DNA of 6,062 bases from an uncultured Rubrivivax sp. (GCA_937967345.1 CALBTN010000044.1:1-6062); one strand, 5' to 3'. Positions 1 through 6,062 are shown, counted from the stretch's first letter. Made by a program: numbers and translations. The notes: a model not told the origin generated them from the letters alone.

Positions 1-1109
1 GCTGCAGCAGCGGCATCCAGGTCACCGGCAGCCACAACCCGAAGGACTACAACGGCTTCAAGATGGTGCTGGCCGGGCGCGCGATCTACGGCGCCGACAT
101 CCAGGGGTTGCGCCGGCGCATCGAGGCCGAGGCCTACACCCAGGGCCAAGGGCGCAGCGCGGCGATGGACATCGCGGCCGAGTACCGCGCGCGCATCGCC
201 GGCGACATCCGCCAGCACCGGCGCCTGAAGATCGTCGTCGACTGCGGCAACGGCATTCCCGGCGCCACCGCACCGGGCATCCTGCGCGCGCTGGGCAACA
301 CCGTGGTCGAGCTGTACAGCGAGGTCGACGGCAACTTCCCGAACCACCACCCCGACCCGAGCAAGCCCGAAAATCTGGCCGAGCTGATCCGCACGGTACG
401 CCAGCACGGCGCCGAACTCGGGCTGGCCTTCGACGGTGATGGCGACCGGCTCGGCGTGGTCACGCGCGACGGCCAGATCATCTTTCCCGACCGCCAGTTG
501 ATGCTGTTCGCCGCCGACGCGCTGCAGCGCCAGCCCGGCGCGACCATCCTGTACGACGTCAAGTGCTCGATGCACATGGCGCCGGCGATCCGCCGCGCCG
601 GCGGCGTGCCGCTGATGTGGATGACCGGGCACTCGCTGATGAAGGCCAAGCTCAAGGAAACCGGCGCCGCGCTGGCCGGCGAGATGAGCGGCCACATCTT
701 CTTCGCCGAGCGCTGGTACGGCTTCGACGACGCCACCTACACCGCGGCGCGGCTGCTGGAGATCCTGTCGGCGCACAACGACCCGAGCGCGGTGCTGAAC
801 GCGCTGCCCACCAGCTACAGCACGCCCGAGCTGAACGTGCCCTGCGCCGAGGGCGAACACCACCGCGTCATCGACAAGCTGCGCGCGCAGGCGCGCTTCG
901 ACGGCGCCAGCGACGTCGTCACCATCGACGGGCTGCGCGCCGAATACGCCGACGGTTTCGGCCTGGTGCGCGCGTCCAACACCACGCCGGTGCTGGTGCT
1001 GCGCTTCGAAGGCCAGACCGAGGCGGCGCTGCAGCGCATCCAGGCGCAGTTCATGGCGGCGCTGCGCGCCGTCAAGCCCGACGCGCAGATCGCGACGGCG
1101 GCCCATTGA
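1..1109 (+). CDS. algC: Phosphomannomutase/phosphoglucomutase, 5'-truncated by window edge
   Basis: This enzyme interconverts mannose-6-P/mannose-1-P and glucose-6-P/glucose-1-P in the cytoplasm, supplying precursors for LPS and other surface glycans. The reading frame is open from codon 3-5 to the TGA at 1107-1109, giving 368 visible residues. An internal ATG at 63 is not the start, because the catalytic motif lies upstream of it. Motifs, numbered from the first visible codon: phosphoserine loop TGSHNP with Ser10 (codon 30-32); Mg-binding DGDGDR at 144-149 (432-449); sugar-specificity loop GEMSGH at 226-231; phosphate-binding RASNTTP at 323-329. From memory of Pseudomonas AlgC (Ser108, Asp242, Glu325, Arg421), all four motifs are offset by a constant 98 residues. 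So about 98 N-terminal residues lie outside the window and there are no internal indels. The gene overlaps waaA by 4 nt. It could equally be named manB or pgm; the family call is secure, the substrate preference is not. Confidence 0.95.
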   Translation, partial: CSSGIQVTGSHNPKDYNGFKMVLAGRAIYGADIQGLRRRIEAEAYTQGQGRSAAMDIAAEYRARIAGDIRQHRRLKIVVDCGNGIPGATAPGILRALGNTVVELYSEVDGNFPNHHPDPSKPENLAELIRTVRQHGAELGLAFDGDGDRLGVVTRDGQIIFPDRQLMLFAADALQRQPGATILYDVKCSMHMAPAIRRAGGVPLMWMTGHSLMKAKLKETGAALAGEMSGHIFFAERWYGFDDATYTAARLLEILSAHNDPSAVLNALPTSYSTPELNVPCAEGEHHRVIDKLRAQARFDGASDVVTIDGLRAEYADGFGLVRASNTTPVLVLRFEGQTEAALQRIQAQFMAALRAVKPDAQIATAAH

Positions 1110-2380
1110 AAGCCGGGCTCGCGCGGGCGGCCTATTCGACGCTGCTGCGCGCGCTGACCCCGCTGTACCTGCTGCGGCTGTGGTGGCGCGGCCGGCGCGA
1201 GCCGCTGTACCGCCACGCGCTGGCCGAGCGGCTGGGCTTCGGCTATCGCCCCGCCGCCCCCGGCGCGCTGTGGCTGCACGCGGTGTCGCTGGGTGAGACG
1301 CGCGCCGCCAGCGCGCTGGTCGACGCGCTGCGGCGTCAGCGGCCCGGCTTGCGGCTGCTGCTGACCCACGGCACTGCCACCGGGCGCGCAGCCGGTGCCG
1401 CGCTGCTGCGCGACGGTGACGCGCAGTGTTGGCTGCCGTGGGACACGCCGGGTGCGGTGCGCCGCTTCCTGCAACACCAGCGGCCGGCGATCGGCGTGCT
1501 GATGGAAACCGAGATCTGGCCCAACCTGCTGCACGGCGCCCACGCTGCCGGCGTGCCGATGGTGCTGGCCAACGCCCGGTTGAGCGCCAAGAGCGCGCGG
1601 CGCGGCGCGCGTACCGCGGCGCTGATCCGCCCGGCGGCGCAGACGCTGCGCTGCGTGCTGGCGCAGACCGAAGACGACGCACAGCGGCTGCGCGGCTTTG
1701 CCGCGGCCGCTGTGGTGGTCTGCGGCAACCTGAAGTTCGACGTCGACCCCAAGCCGCAGCAACTGGCGCAGGGCAGGGCATGGCGCGAGCGGCTGCAGCG
1801 CCCGGTGGTGCTGACCGCGGCCACGCGCGAGGGCGAAGAGCTGCCGCTACTGCAGTGCTGGACCCGCTTGCCCGCGCCGCGCCCGCTGCTGCTGCTGGTG
1901 CCGCGCCATCCGCAGCGCTTCGACGAGGTGGCCGAGATCATCGCGGCGCAGGGGCTGCAATTGCGCCGGCGCAGCGAGTGGGCCGATCAACCCGGCGACG
2001 ACGCGCTGCCCGCCGAGGTCTGGCTGGGCGACTCGATGGGCGAGATGCCGCTGTACTACGCGGCGGCCGACGTCGCGCTGCTGGGCGGCAGCTTCGCGCC
2101 GCTGGGCGGGCAGAACCTGATCGAGGCCGCAGCCTGCGGCTGTCCGCTGGTGATGGGCCCGCACACCTTCAATTTCGCCGAGGCCGCCGAGTTGTCGCTG
2201 GCGGCTGGCGCGTCGCAGCGCGCCGACAGCATCGAAGACGGTGTGGCCCGCGCGGTCGCGCTGGCGCACGATCCGGCGCGCGCCGAGTGGGCCGAACGTG
2301 CGCGGCAGTTTGCCGGGGCGCACCGCGGCGCAGCCGAGCGCATGGCGCGAGAGATCGTCGCGCTGCTGCCGCCGGGGTGA
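1106..2380 (+). CDS. waaA: Kdo transferase (3-deoxy-D-manno-octulosonate transferase)
   Basis: This enzyme transfers Kdo from CMP-Kdo to lipid IVA at the inner face of the cytoplasmic membrane, starting the LPS core. The protein is 424 residues, normal for the family. Residues about 5-27 are hydrophobic and end in LRLWWRGRR, the usual N-terminal membrane anchor. Glu41 in LAERLG matches the family's catalytic Glu. Other family blocks: HAVSLGET (58-65), METEIWPN (133-140), GNLKFD (207-212), PRHPQRF (266-272), and the CMP-Kdo-binding GGSFAPLGGQN (327-337) followed by LIEA with Glu340. The chosen start is TTG at 1106. It is the only start-type codon near the expected N-terminus, and it gives the standard anchor directly; the frame stays open much further upstream but there encodes nonsense inside the mutase gene. 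The overlap with the mutase stop (TTGA) suggests translational coupling. No good Shine-Dalgarno is visible. Function is firm; the exact start is less so. Confidence 0.95.
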   Translation: MKAGLARAAYSTLLRALTPLYLLRLWWRGRREPLYRHALAERLGFGYRPAAPGALWLHAVSLGETRAASALVDALRRQRPGLRLLLTHGTATGRAAGAALLRDGDAQCWLPWDTPGAVRRFLQHQRPAIGVLMETEIWPNLLHGAHAAGVPMVLANARLSAKSARRGARTAALIRPAAQTLRCVLAQTEDDAQRLRGFAAAAVVVCGNLKFDVDPKPQQLAQGRAWRERLQRPVVLTAATREGEELPLLQCWTRLPAPRPLLLLVPRHPQRFDEVAEIIAAQGLQLRRRSEWADQPGDDALPAEVWLGDSMGEMPLYYAAADVALLGGSFAPLGGQNLIEAAACGCPLVMGPHTFNFAEAAELSLAAGASQRADSIEDGVARAVALAHDPARAEWAERARQFAGAHRGAAERMAREIVALLPPG

Positions 2381-2401
2381 GCTCCGCGCCTCTGCGTTGA
2401 A

Positions 2402-2429
2402 GGCTGTTTGCGTCCGACCGCAAAGCGCC
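2402..2429. terminator. Possible hairpin terminator after waaA, no T tract
   Basis: About 22 nt after the waaA stop, TTTGCG (2407-2412) and CGCAAA (2419-2424) form a perfect 6-bp stem with a 6-nt loop. GGC (2402-2404) and GCC (2427-2429) extend it past a 2x2 internal loop. The position between two convergent genes suits a transcription end or mRNA 3' end. However, no run of T follows on either strand, so a classical Rho-independent terminator is not shown. Confidence 0.3.
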
Positions 2430-2462
2430 GCAAGTACGAACCGGTGGCCCGGTGGTGTAGCG

Positions 2463-2513
2463 TGAGCACGCATGAACCGGGTTCGCCGCGGCCCGCGCTG
2501 CACGGCGTGCTCA
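2463..2513. repeat. 9-bp inverted repeat reaching into the trmB stop codon
   Basis: TGAGCACGC (2463-2471) is the exact reverse complement of GCGTGCTCA (2505-2513), with a 33-nt interval. The right arm includes the TGA stop of trmB (2511-2513 on the minus strand). The interval holds a small palindrome, GAAC-CGG-GTTC (2474-2484). It could form the 3' end structure of the trmB transcript, but the loop is long and no T tract is present. Chance occurrence in GC-rich DNA is possible. Confidence 0.3.
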
Positions 2514-3314
2514 GCGGCGGGTGAACAGCAAGTCCCACACGCCGTGGCCGAGCTTCAGGCCGCGGGCCTCGAACTTGGTCAACGGCCGCCACGCCGGGCG
2601 CGGCGCGAAACTGGCGCTGGTGTTGACCAGTGCGGCTTCGCCCGACAGCACCTCGAGCATTTGCTGCGCGTAGGGTTGCCAGTCGGTGGCGCAGTGCAGG
2701 TAGCCACCCGGGGCCAGCCGCGATGCCAGCAGCGCGACCAGGCCCGGCTGGATCAGCCGGCGCTTGTGATGCCGCTTCTTGTGCCAAGGGTCGGGAAAGT
2801 ACACATGCACGCCGGCCAGCGAGCCCGGTGCGAGCATGTGCTGCAGCACCTCGACCGCATCGTGCTGCACCAGCCGCAGGTTCGACAGGCCGAGTTCGCC
2901 GATGCGCTTGAGCAGCGCGCCCACGCCCGGTGCATGCACCTCGATGCCGATGAAATCGGTGCCGGGCAGCGCCGCCGCGATCTGCGCGGTGGCGTCCCCC
3001 ATGCCGAAGCCGATCTCGACCACGGTGGGTGCGGCGCGGCCGAAGCTGGCCGGCAGATCGACAGGCTGTGCGCGGTAGGGCAGCACGAAGCGCGGGCCCA
3101 GCGTGTCCAGCGCGCGCTGCTGGCCAGGGCCGATCCGCCCGGCGCGCAGCACGTAGCTGCGGATCGGCGCGCGTGCTGACCCGTCAATCGAACGTGCCGG
3201 CTGCGGCGGCCCCACGGATGCAGGGGCGGCGCCAGGCGCGGCCGGTGGCGCGGAGGGTGGCGCGGAGGGTGGCGCGGAGGGTGGCGCCGGTGGGGCGCCC
3301 GCGGCTGCGCTCAT
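2511..3314 (-). CDS. trmB: tRNA (guanine-N7-)-methyltransferase
   Basis: TrmB uses SAM to methylate N7 of G46 in the tRNA variable loop, in the cytoplasm. The 267-residue protein has the full family signature: RSYVLRAGR (52-60); SAM-binding EIGFGMG (100-106, Glu100); [10 protein letters not shown] (123-132, Glu125); HDAVEV (151-156, Asp152); catalytic [10 protein letters not shown] (173-182, Asp175); ATDWQPYA (209-216); TKFEARG (246-252); and the C-terminal GHGVWDLLF. The first 50 or so residues are unusual: a Pro/Ala/Ser-rich tail with repeated APPS units, making the protein longer than the E. coli enzyme (about 239). The ATG start lies 4 nt after the preceding lipoprotein stop, with a GAGG only 2 nt from the ATG. 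A GTG at codon 34 (3213-3215) is an alternative that would remove most of the tail, but it has no Shine-Dalgarno. Function is certain; start choice is moderately sure. It is the last gene of the minus-strand block and converges with waaA. Confidence 0.95.
   Translation of the reverse strand: MSAAAGAPPAPPSAPPSAPPSAPPAAPGAAPASVGPPQPARSIDGSARAPIRSYVLRAGRIGPGQQRALDTLGPRFVLPYRAQPVDLPASFGRAAPTVVEIGFGMGDATAQIAAALPGTDFIGIEVHAPGVGALLKRIGELGLSNLRLVQHDAVEVLQHMLAPGSLAGVHVYFPDPWHKKRHHKRRLIQPGLVALLASRLAPGGYLHCATDWQPYAQQMLEVLSGEAALVNTSASFAPRPAWRPLTKFEARGLKLGHGVWDLLFTRR
3244..3288. repeat. 12-bp tandem repeat in the 5' end of trmB
   Basis: Three perfect copies of GGTGGCGCGGAG (3244-3255, 3256-3267, 3268-3279) are followed by a partial fourth (3280-3288, last base different) and looser GGTGG-type sequence on both sides. 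Read on the trmB strand, the unit encodes Ala-Pro-Pro-Ser, covering about residues 12-24. Because 12 is a multiple of three, copy-number change would alter tail length without breaking the frame. Confidence 0.9.
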
Positions 3315-3318
3315 CGCC

Positions 3319-3789
3319 TCAACGCGGCGCGGTGGCGGGCATGCCGCTCGGCAACTCGAACGCGCCGCTGGATTCGAAGCGCGTGCCGAAGCCGCCGCTG
3401 GCCAGCTTGCCGCGGGCGATGAAATCCAGCTTCGGGGTGCTGCCGCCGGCCATGCTCATCACCTGGCGCACGATGGCGAAGGCCGACACCGTGACCGGCA
3501 CCGTGATCACGGTTTCACCAAAGCGCGGCACCTGGCCGCGCTCGTCGCTCACGCCGCTGGCGAAGTCCATGCCGCGCACTTCAAGCGTCAGCGCCACGCC
3601 GTCGAAGTCCACCGCGGCATCGTTCGGGTTTTGCACCCGCAGCTTGACGGCCATGCGCATTTCCATGCCCTGGCCGGGCAGCGGCTCGATGCCGGCGAGG
3701 CTGACACGCAGCGGGTCGGTACCCGGCAAGCCGGCGCAGCCGGCCAGCAGGACGCAGCACGACACGAACAACAGCAGCAGGCGGCGCAT
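3319..3789 (-). CDS. LEA type 2 family lipoprotein
   Basis: This is a small predicted lipoprotein of 156 residues. Residues 1-17 form a signal peptide: two Arg, then a Leu/Val/Cys-rich core, ending in the lipobox LAGC with Cys18 as the lipidation site. Ala at +2 (not Asp) would, by the E. coli Lol rule, favour delivery to the outer membrane. Residues about 28-145 look like a LEA-2/WHy beta-sandwich: alternating hydrophobic strands, with the hallmark VQNPND (52-57) followed by [10 protein letters not shown] and VPVTVSA. The molecular role of these bacterial LEA-2 lipoproteins is not established; binding or stress-related envelope roles are only suggested. The ATG at 3789 gives an ideal signal peptide, though no clear Shine-Dalgarno precedes it. 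The trmB start follows after 4 nt, so the two are probably one operon. A possible promoter lies just upstream. The lipoprotein call is firm, the domain call fairly firm. Confidence 0.85.
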   Translation of the reverse strand: MRRLLLLFVSCCVLLAGCAGLPGTDPLRVSLAGIEPLPGQGMEMRMAVKLRVQNPNDAAVDFDGVALTLEVRGMDFASGVSDERGQVPRFGETVITVPVTVSAFAIVRQVMSMAGGSTPKLDFIARGKLASGGFGTRFESSGAFELPSGMPATAPR

Positions 3790-3822
3790 GAGGCGAGCGG
3801 TCAGCGGACAGGGAAGGCGGCG

Positions 3823-3828
3823 AGTGTA
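3823..3828 (-). promoter_or_regulatory. Possible -10 element for the lipoprotein-trmB pair
   Basis: On the minus strand, TACACT (4 of 6 matches to TATAAT) ends 33 nt before the lipoprotein ATG, which would place transcription start about 25 nt upstream of the start codon. It is one of the few less GC-rich spots in this 139-nt gap. The sequence 17 nt further upstream (GCGTAG) is a poor -35 box, so the call is tentative. Confidence 0.25.
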
Positions 3829-3882
3829 GCCGTGCGCCCGCGGCGCTACGCCGGCGCTCGTGAGCTGAAGGGCGCGGCACCA

Positions 3883-3913
3883 AGCCTGCCCGGCGCACCG
3901 CGCGGCCCAGGCT
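3883..3913. terminator. Hairpin just downstream of the M20 peptidase gene
   Basis: AGCCTG (3883-3888) pairs exactly with CAGGCT (3908-3913). Inside, CC (3890-3891) pairs with GG (3904-3905) and GCGC (3893-3896) with GCGC (3900-3903), leaving an ACC loop and small bulges. On the minus strand the structure begins 15 nt after the peptidase stop codon, where a terminator or RNA-stabilising hairpin would be expected. No U tract follows, so intrinsic termination is not proven. Confidence 0.35.
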
Positions 3914-3928
3914 GCGATAGCCGCGCGA

Positions 3929-5236
3929 TCAGCCGCCGCCCGAGTTGGCCATGATCAAGCGCACCGCCATGTACAGCCGGCGCGGGATGGTGTCGATCTG
4001 CACGTACTCGGCCTGGTCGCTGTGGTAGCCGAAGCCGGGCAGGCCCAGGCTTTCGATCACCGGCTTGCCCGACAGCGCGGCGTAGGCGGCGTCGGTGCCG
4101 CCGCCGGTGCGCGGCAGCACGGCCAGGTCGGCGCCGGTTTCCTTGTAGAACGCCACCGCCTGTTCGACCAGCTTGCGCCCACCGGCGTTGGCGTTGAAGG
4201 CCGGGCGGCCGCGCTCGGGCGCGATCGTGATCTGCGACTTGTCCAGCTTCTTCTTGCCCTGGATGCGCTGCTCGAGCGTGGCCAGCAGCGCGTCCAGATC
4301 CTCGACGCGGGCGTAGCGGATGTTGGCCTCCAAGCTGGCCTTGTCGGGCACGATGTTGGGCACATCGCCCGACTTGGACACGGTCCAGTTGAAGCGCAGA
4401 TCGCGCGACTTGTCGTCCAGATCCATGGTGCGCAGCACGATGTCCGCCGCCTCCACCAGCGCGTTGACGCCAAGTTCGGGGTTGGCGCCGGAATGGGCCG
4501 CCACGCCCTTGACCGCGACCTTGTAGTACACGATGCCCGAGGTGCCCAGCATCAGCGATTCCTTGCCGGCCTGCGTGGGCTCGAAGGACAGCACCGCGTC
4601 GGACTGGGCCGCCAGCTGCTGGATCAGCGCGCGCGACCCGAAGGAGCCTCGCTCTTCGTCGGTGTTGAACATCACGATGAGCTCGCCCCACTGGTTGAAG
4701 CCGCTTGCCTTCAGCAATCGCAGCGCATGCAGGATCACCGCGATGCCGCCCTTGTCGTCGGCGATGCCGGGTCCGTAGGCGCGATTGCCTTCGACGCGAT
4801 ACGGCGCCTTGGCCAGCGTGCCCTTGACGTACACCGTGTCCATGTGCGCCATCAGCAGCAGCTTGCGCTTGCCGGTGCCGGGAATGCGCCCGACGATGTT
4901 CTCGCCGGCCACGCCGGCATCGGGCTTGTGACGCGTGACCGTGGCGCCCAGCGCACGCAGCTCGCGCTCCAAGAAGTCGGCCATCTGCGCCATGCCTTCG
5001 GCGTTGCCGGTGCCGGTTTCGATGTTGACCAGTTGCTCCAGCGTCTTCAGCGTGGCCGCCTGCTCGGCGGTGGCGGCGGCCAGCAGCGAGGTGTCAGGCG
5101 TACTGCGAGCGACCGGCGTGGCTGCAGCGCTGCTGTCGGCCGGGCTCGACGCGGCGGTCTGCGCTCCGCCGGCGGCCACGAACAGCGCCAGGACGGCGGC
5201 GACGGCGCCGCGCGGCGCGTGATGCTTGAATCTCAT
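3929..5236 (-). CDS. cpg2: Exported M20 family zinc carboxypeptidase, carboxypeptidase G2 (glutamate carboxypeptidase) type
   Basis: By family, this enzyme hydrolyses C-terminal glutamate from folates and analogues (pteroyl-glutamate type amide bonds) in the periplasm, using two zinc ions. Of 435 residues, about 1-25 form a signal peptide (basic start, AVAAVLALFVAA core, cleavage near GGA-QTA). Residues about 28-50 are an Ala/Ser/Thr/Pro-rich linker. The catalytic domain contains HMDTV (His131, Asp133), GPGIADDKGG (bridging Asp160), DEE (catalytic Glu194, ligand Glu195), SFEPT (Glu219) and GYHSDQAEY (His405). These fit the Pseudomonas CPG2 residues I recall (His112, Asp141, Glu175, Glu176, Glu200, His385) with an offset of 19-20. 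Long stretches such as LVNIETGTG, GTSGI, PELGVNALVEA, RTGGGTDAAYAALSG and GLPGFGYHSD also match CPG2 as I remember it. The lid/dimerisation domain lies roughly at 235-345. The start is supported by a strong AAGGAG. Another M20A peptidase specificity cannot be excluded. Confidence 0.9.
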   Translation of the reverse strand: MRFKHHAPRGAVAAVLALFVAAGGAQTAASSPADSSAAATPVARSTPDTSLLAAATAEQAATLKTLEQLVNIETGTGNAEGMAQMADFLERELRALGATVTRHKPDAGVAGENIVGRIPGTGKRKLLLMAHMDTVYVKGTLAKAPYRVEGNRAYGPGIADDKGGIAVILHALRLLKASGFNQWGELIVMFNTDEERGSFGSRALIQQLAAQSDAVLSFEPTQAGKESLMLGTSGIVYYKVAVKGVAAHSGANPELGVNALVEAADIVLRTMDLDDKSRDLRFNWTVSKSGDVPNIVPDKASLEANIRYARVEDLDALLATLEQRIQGKKKLDKSQITIAPERGRPAFNANAGGRKLVEQAVAFYKETGADLAVLPRTGGGTDAAYAALSGKPVIESLGLPGFGYHSDQAEYVQIDTIPRRLYMAVRLIMANSGGG

Positions 5237-5242
5237 CTCGGT

Positions 5243-5248
5243 CTCCTT
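5243..5248 (-). promoter_or_regulatory. Strong ribosome binding site for the M20 peptidase
   Basis: The minus strand reads AAGGAG, then 6 nt (ACCGAG), then the ATG at 5234-5236. This is the only near-perfect Shine-Dalgarno in the window, and it fixes the peptidase start in the 42-nt gap after the dehydrogenase stop. It suggests efficient independent initiation on a shared transcript. Confidence 0.75.
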
Positions 5249-5278
5249 GGTGTTGTCGACGGCGCTCGTGCGCTGCCT

Positions 5279-6062
5279 TCAGCGCTGGATATCGCCCAGG
5301 CACAGGTACTTGATCTCGACATAGTCGTCGATGCCGTGGTGCGCGCCCTCGCGGCCCAGGCCGCTTTGTTTGACGCCGCCGAAGGGTACCTCGCTGGTCG
5401 AGATCAGGCCGGTGTTGATGCCGACCATGCCGTACTCCAGCGCCTCGCCGACGCGGAAGATGCGGCCGACGTCGCGCGTGTAGAAGTAGCTGGCCAGGCC
5501 GAACTCGGTGTCGTTGGCCAGCGCGATCGCCTGCGCTTCGGTGTCGAAGCGCATCACCGGCGCCACCGGGCCGAAGGTCTCCTCGCGTGCGCACAGCATC
5601 TCGGTGTTGACGCCGCTGAGCACGGTGGGCGCGTAGAAGCGCTGGCCGATGCGCTGGCCGCCGGCCACCACCTTGGCGCCCTTGGCCAGCGCGTCGGCGA
5701 CATGCGCCTCGACCTTGGCCATCGCCTGGTCGTCGATCAGCGGGCCTTGGCTGACGCCGGCTTCGAAGCCGTTGCCGACCTTCATGGTCTGCACCTTCTC
5801 GGCCAGCTTGGCGACAAAGGCGTCGTAGATGCCGGCCTGCGCGTACAGCCGGTTCGCGCACACGCAGGTCTGGCCGGCGTTGCGGTACTTGGCGATCAGC
5901 GCGCCTTCGACCGCGCTGTCCAGGTCGGCATCGTCGAAGACGATGAACGGCGCGTTGCCGCCGAGTTCGAGGCTGAGCTTCTTGATGGTCGGCGCGCACT
6001 GGCGCATCAGGATGCGGCCGACCTCGGTGCTGCCGGTGAACGACAGGTGGCGCACCACGTCG
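5279..6062 (-). CDS. gabD: NAD(P)-dependent succinate-semialdehyde dehydrogenase, 5' part outside the window
   Basis: This enzyme oxidises succinate semialdehyde to succinate in the cytoplasm, the last step of GABA (and related 4-hydroxybutyrate) breakdown into the TCA cycle. About 260 C-terminal residues are visible; the frame is still open at the window edge, and roughly 220 N-terminal residues (most of the cofactor-binding domain) are missing. The Val codon at 6056-6058 is internal, not a start. Visible motifs: FTGSTEVGR of the Rossmann fold; LELGGNAPF with the general-base Glu (codon 5966-5968); NAGQTCVCANR with the catalytic Cys (5864-5866) and the nearby second Cys (5858-5860) typical of SSADH; EETFGPVAPV; FGLASYFYTRD; FGGVKQSGLGREG; and the C-terminal IDDYVEIKYLCLG. 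The ending and the CVC pair match E. coli GabD rather than generic aldehyde dehydrogenases; glutarate-semialdehyde activity (DavD) is the main alternative. The peptidase gene follows after 42 nt on the same strand, so the two are probably co-transcribed. Confidence 0.93.
   Translation of the reverse strand, partial: DVVRHLSFTGSTEVGRILMRQCAPTIKKLSLELGGNAPFIVFDDADLDSAVEGALIAKYRNAGQTCVCANRLYAQAGIYDAFVAKLAEKVQTMKVGNGFEAGVSQGPLIDDQAMAKVEAHVADALAKGAKVVAGGQRIGQRFYAPTVLSGVNTEMLCAREETFGPVAPVMRFDTEAQAIALANDTEFGLASYFYTRDVGRIFRVGEALEYGMVGINTGLISTSEVPFGGVKQSGLGREGAHHGIDDYVEIKYLCLGDIQR

Noticed and set aside
134..736. 200-codon minus-strand open frame opposite the mutase
   Set aside because: It is antisense to the catalytic and metal-binding motifs of the mutase; nothing recognisable in it.
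563..1105. Upstream extension of the waaA frame inside the mutase gene
   Set aside because: The frame is open but encodes Arg/Ala-rich nonsense over a region where the other frame carries the conserved mutase motifs. WaaA length and anchor fit a start at 1106.
1426..2400. 324-codon plus-strand open frame overlapping waaA
   Set aside because: Composition is dominated by Arg, Ala and Gly. No motif is present, and the overlapping waaA frame contains all family blocks.
2441..2455. CCGGTGG direct repeat (two copies, 1 nt apart) in the intergenic region
   Set aside because: Only 7 bp in GC-rich sequence and no further copies nearby; likely chance.
2472..3179. 235-codon plus-strand open frame opposite trmB
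   Set aside because: It lies wholly antisense to a gene with full TrmB motifs. Its translation is rich in Arg/Gln/His with no recognisable domain, typical of mirror frames in GC-rich DNA.
3244..3288. Tandem repeat considered as a CRISPR-like or iteron array
   Set aside because: The units are 12 bp, directly adjacent with no spacers, and lie in frame within trmB, so a coding microsatellite-like expansion explains them.
4935..5222. 95-codon plus-strand frame with a Ser/Ala-rich product opposite the peptidase N-terminus
   Set aside because: It resembles a secreted peptide superficially, but it is the mirror of the Ala/Ser-rich signal and linker region and has no ribosome binding site I can identify.
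5094..5999. 301-codon minus-strand open frame across gabD and the peptidase start
   Set aside because: It is out of frame with both clearly recognised proteins and has an Arg-rich shadow composition.

Overview
The window is a very GC-rich piece of bacterial chromosome with strong G/C preference at third codon positions. It carries ordinary housekeeping and metabolic genes. The protein families and their sequence flavour (AlgC-type mutase, WaaA, a TrmB of the 'RSYVLRAGR' type, a carboxypeptidase G2-like hydrolase, GabD) suggest a betaproteobacterium, probably order Burkholderiales. WaaA shows that the organism makes Kdo-containing lipopolysaccharide, so it is Gram-negative. The taxon is inferred from resemblance only; no search was run.

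Layout. Left block, plus strand (1-2380): the 3' part of a phosphomannomutase/phosphoglucomutase gene, cut by the window start, then waaA (Kdo transferase). The two genes overlap by 4 nt at a TTGA junction. Both serve cell-surface polysaccharide and lipid A-core synthesis and are probably co-transcribed. Positions 2381-2510 are a short convergent intergenic region with two weak inverted repeats. Right block, minus strand (2511-6062), in transcription order from the right: the 3' two thirds of a gabD-like succinate-semialdehyde dehydrogenase gene (cut by the window end); 42 nt later an exported M20 peptidase closely resembling carboxypeptidase G2; a 139-nt gap with a hairpin and a possible promoter; a small LEA-type-2 lipoprotein gene; and 4 nt later trmB (tRNA m7G46 methyltransferase).

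How the genes work together. The mutase supplies sugar-1-phosphate precursors for surface glycans and WaaA adds Kdo to lipid A precursor, so the left pair is an envelope unit. In the right block, the carboxypeptidase would release glutamate from folate-type substrates in the periplasm. Glutamate can feed the GABA/succinate-semialdehyde route that ends in GabD, which is a plausible but unproven reason for the adjacency. The lipoprotein-trmB pair looks like a two-gene operon without an obvious functional link.

No mobile element, CRISPR array, tRNA/rRNA gene or defence system is visible, and I see no convincing previously undescribed system. The points most worth a second look are a 12-bp tandem repeat that gives TrmB a Pro/Ala-rich N-terminal tail, the carboxypeptidase G2-like enzyme with its extra linker, and the TTG start of waaA. 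There is no gene-free stretch longer than 300 nt.
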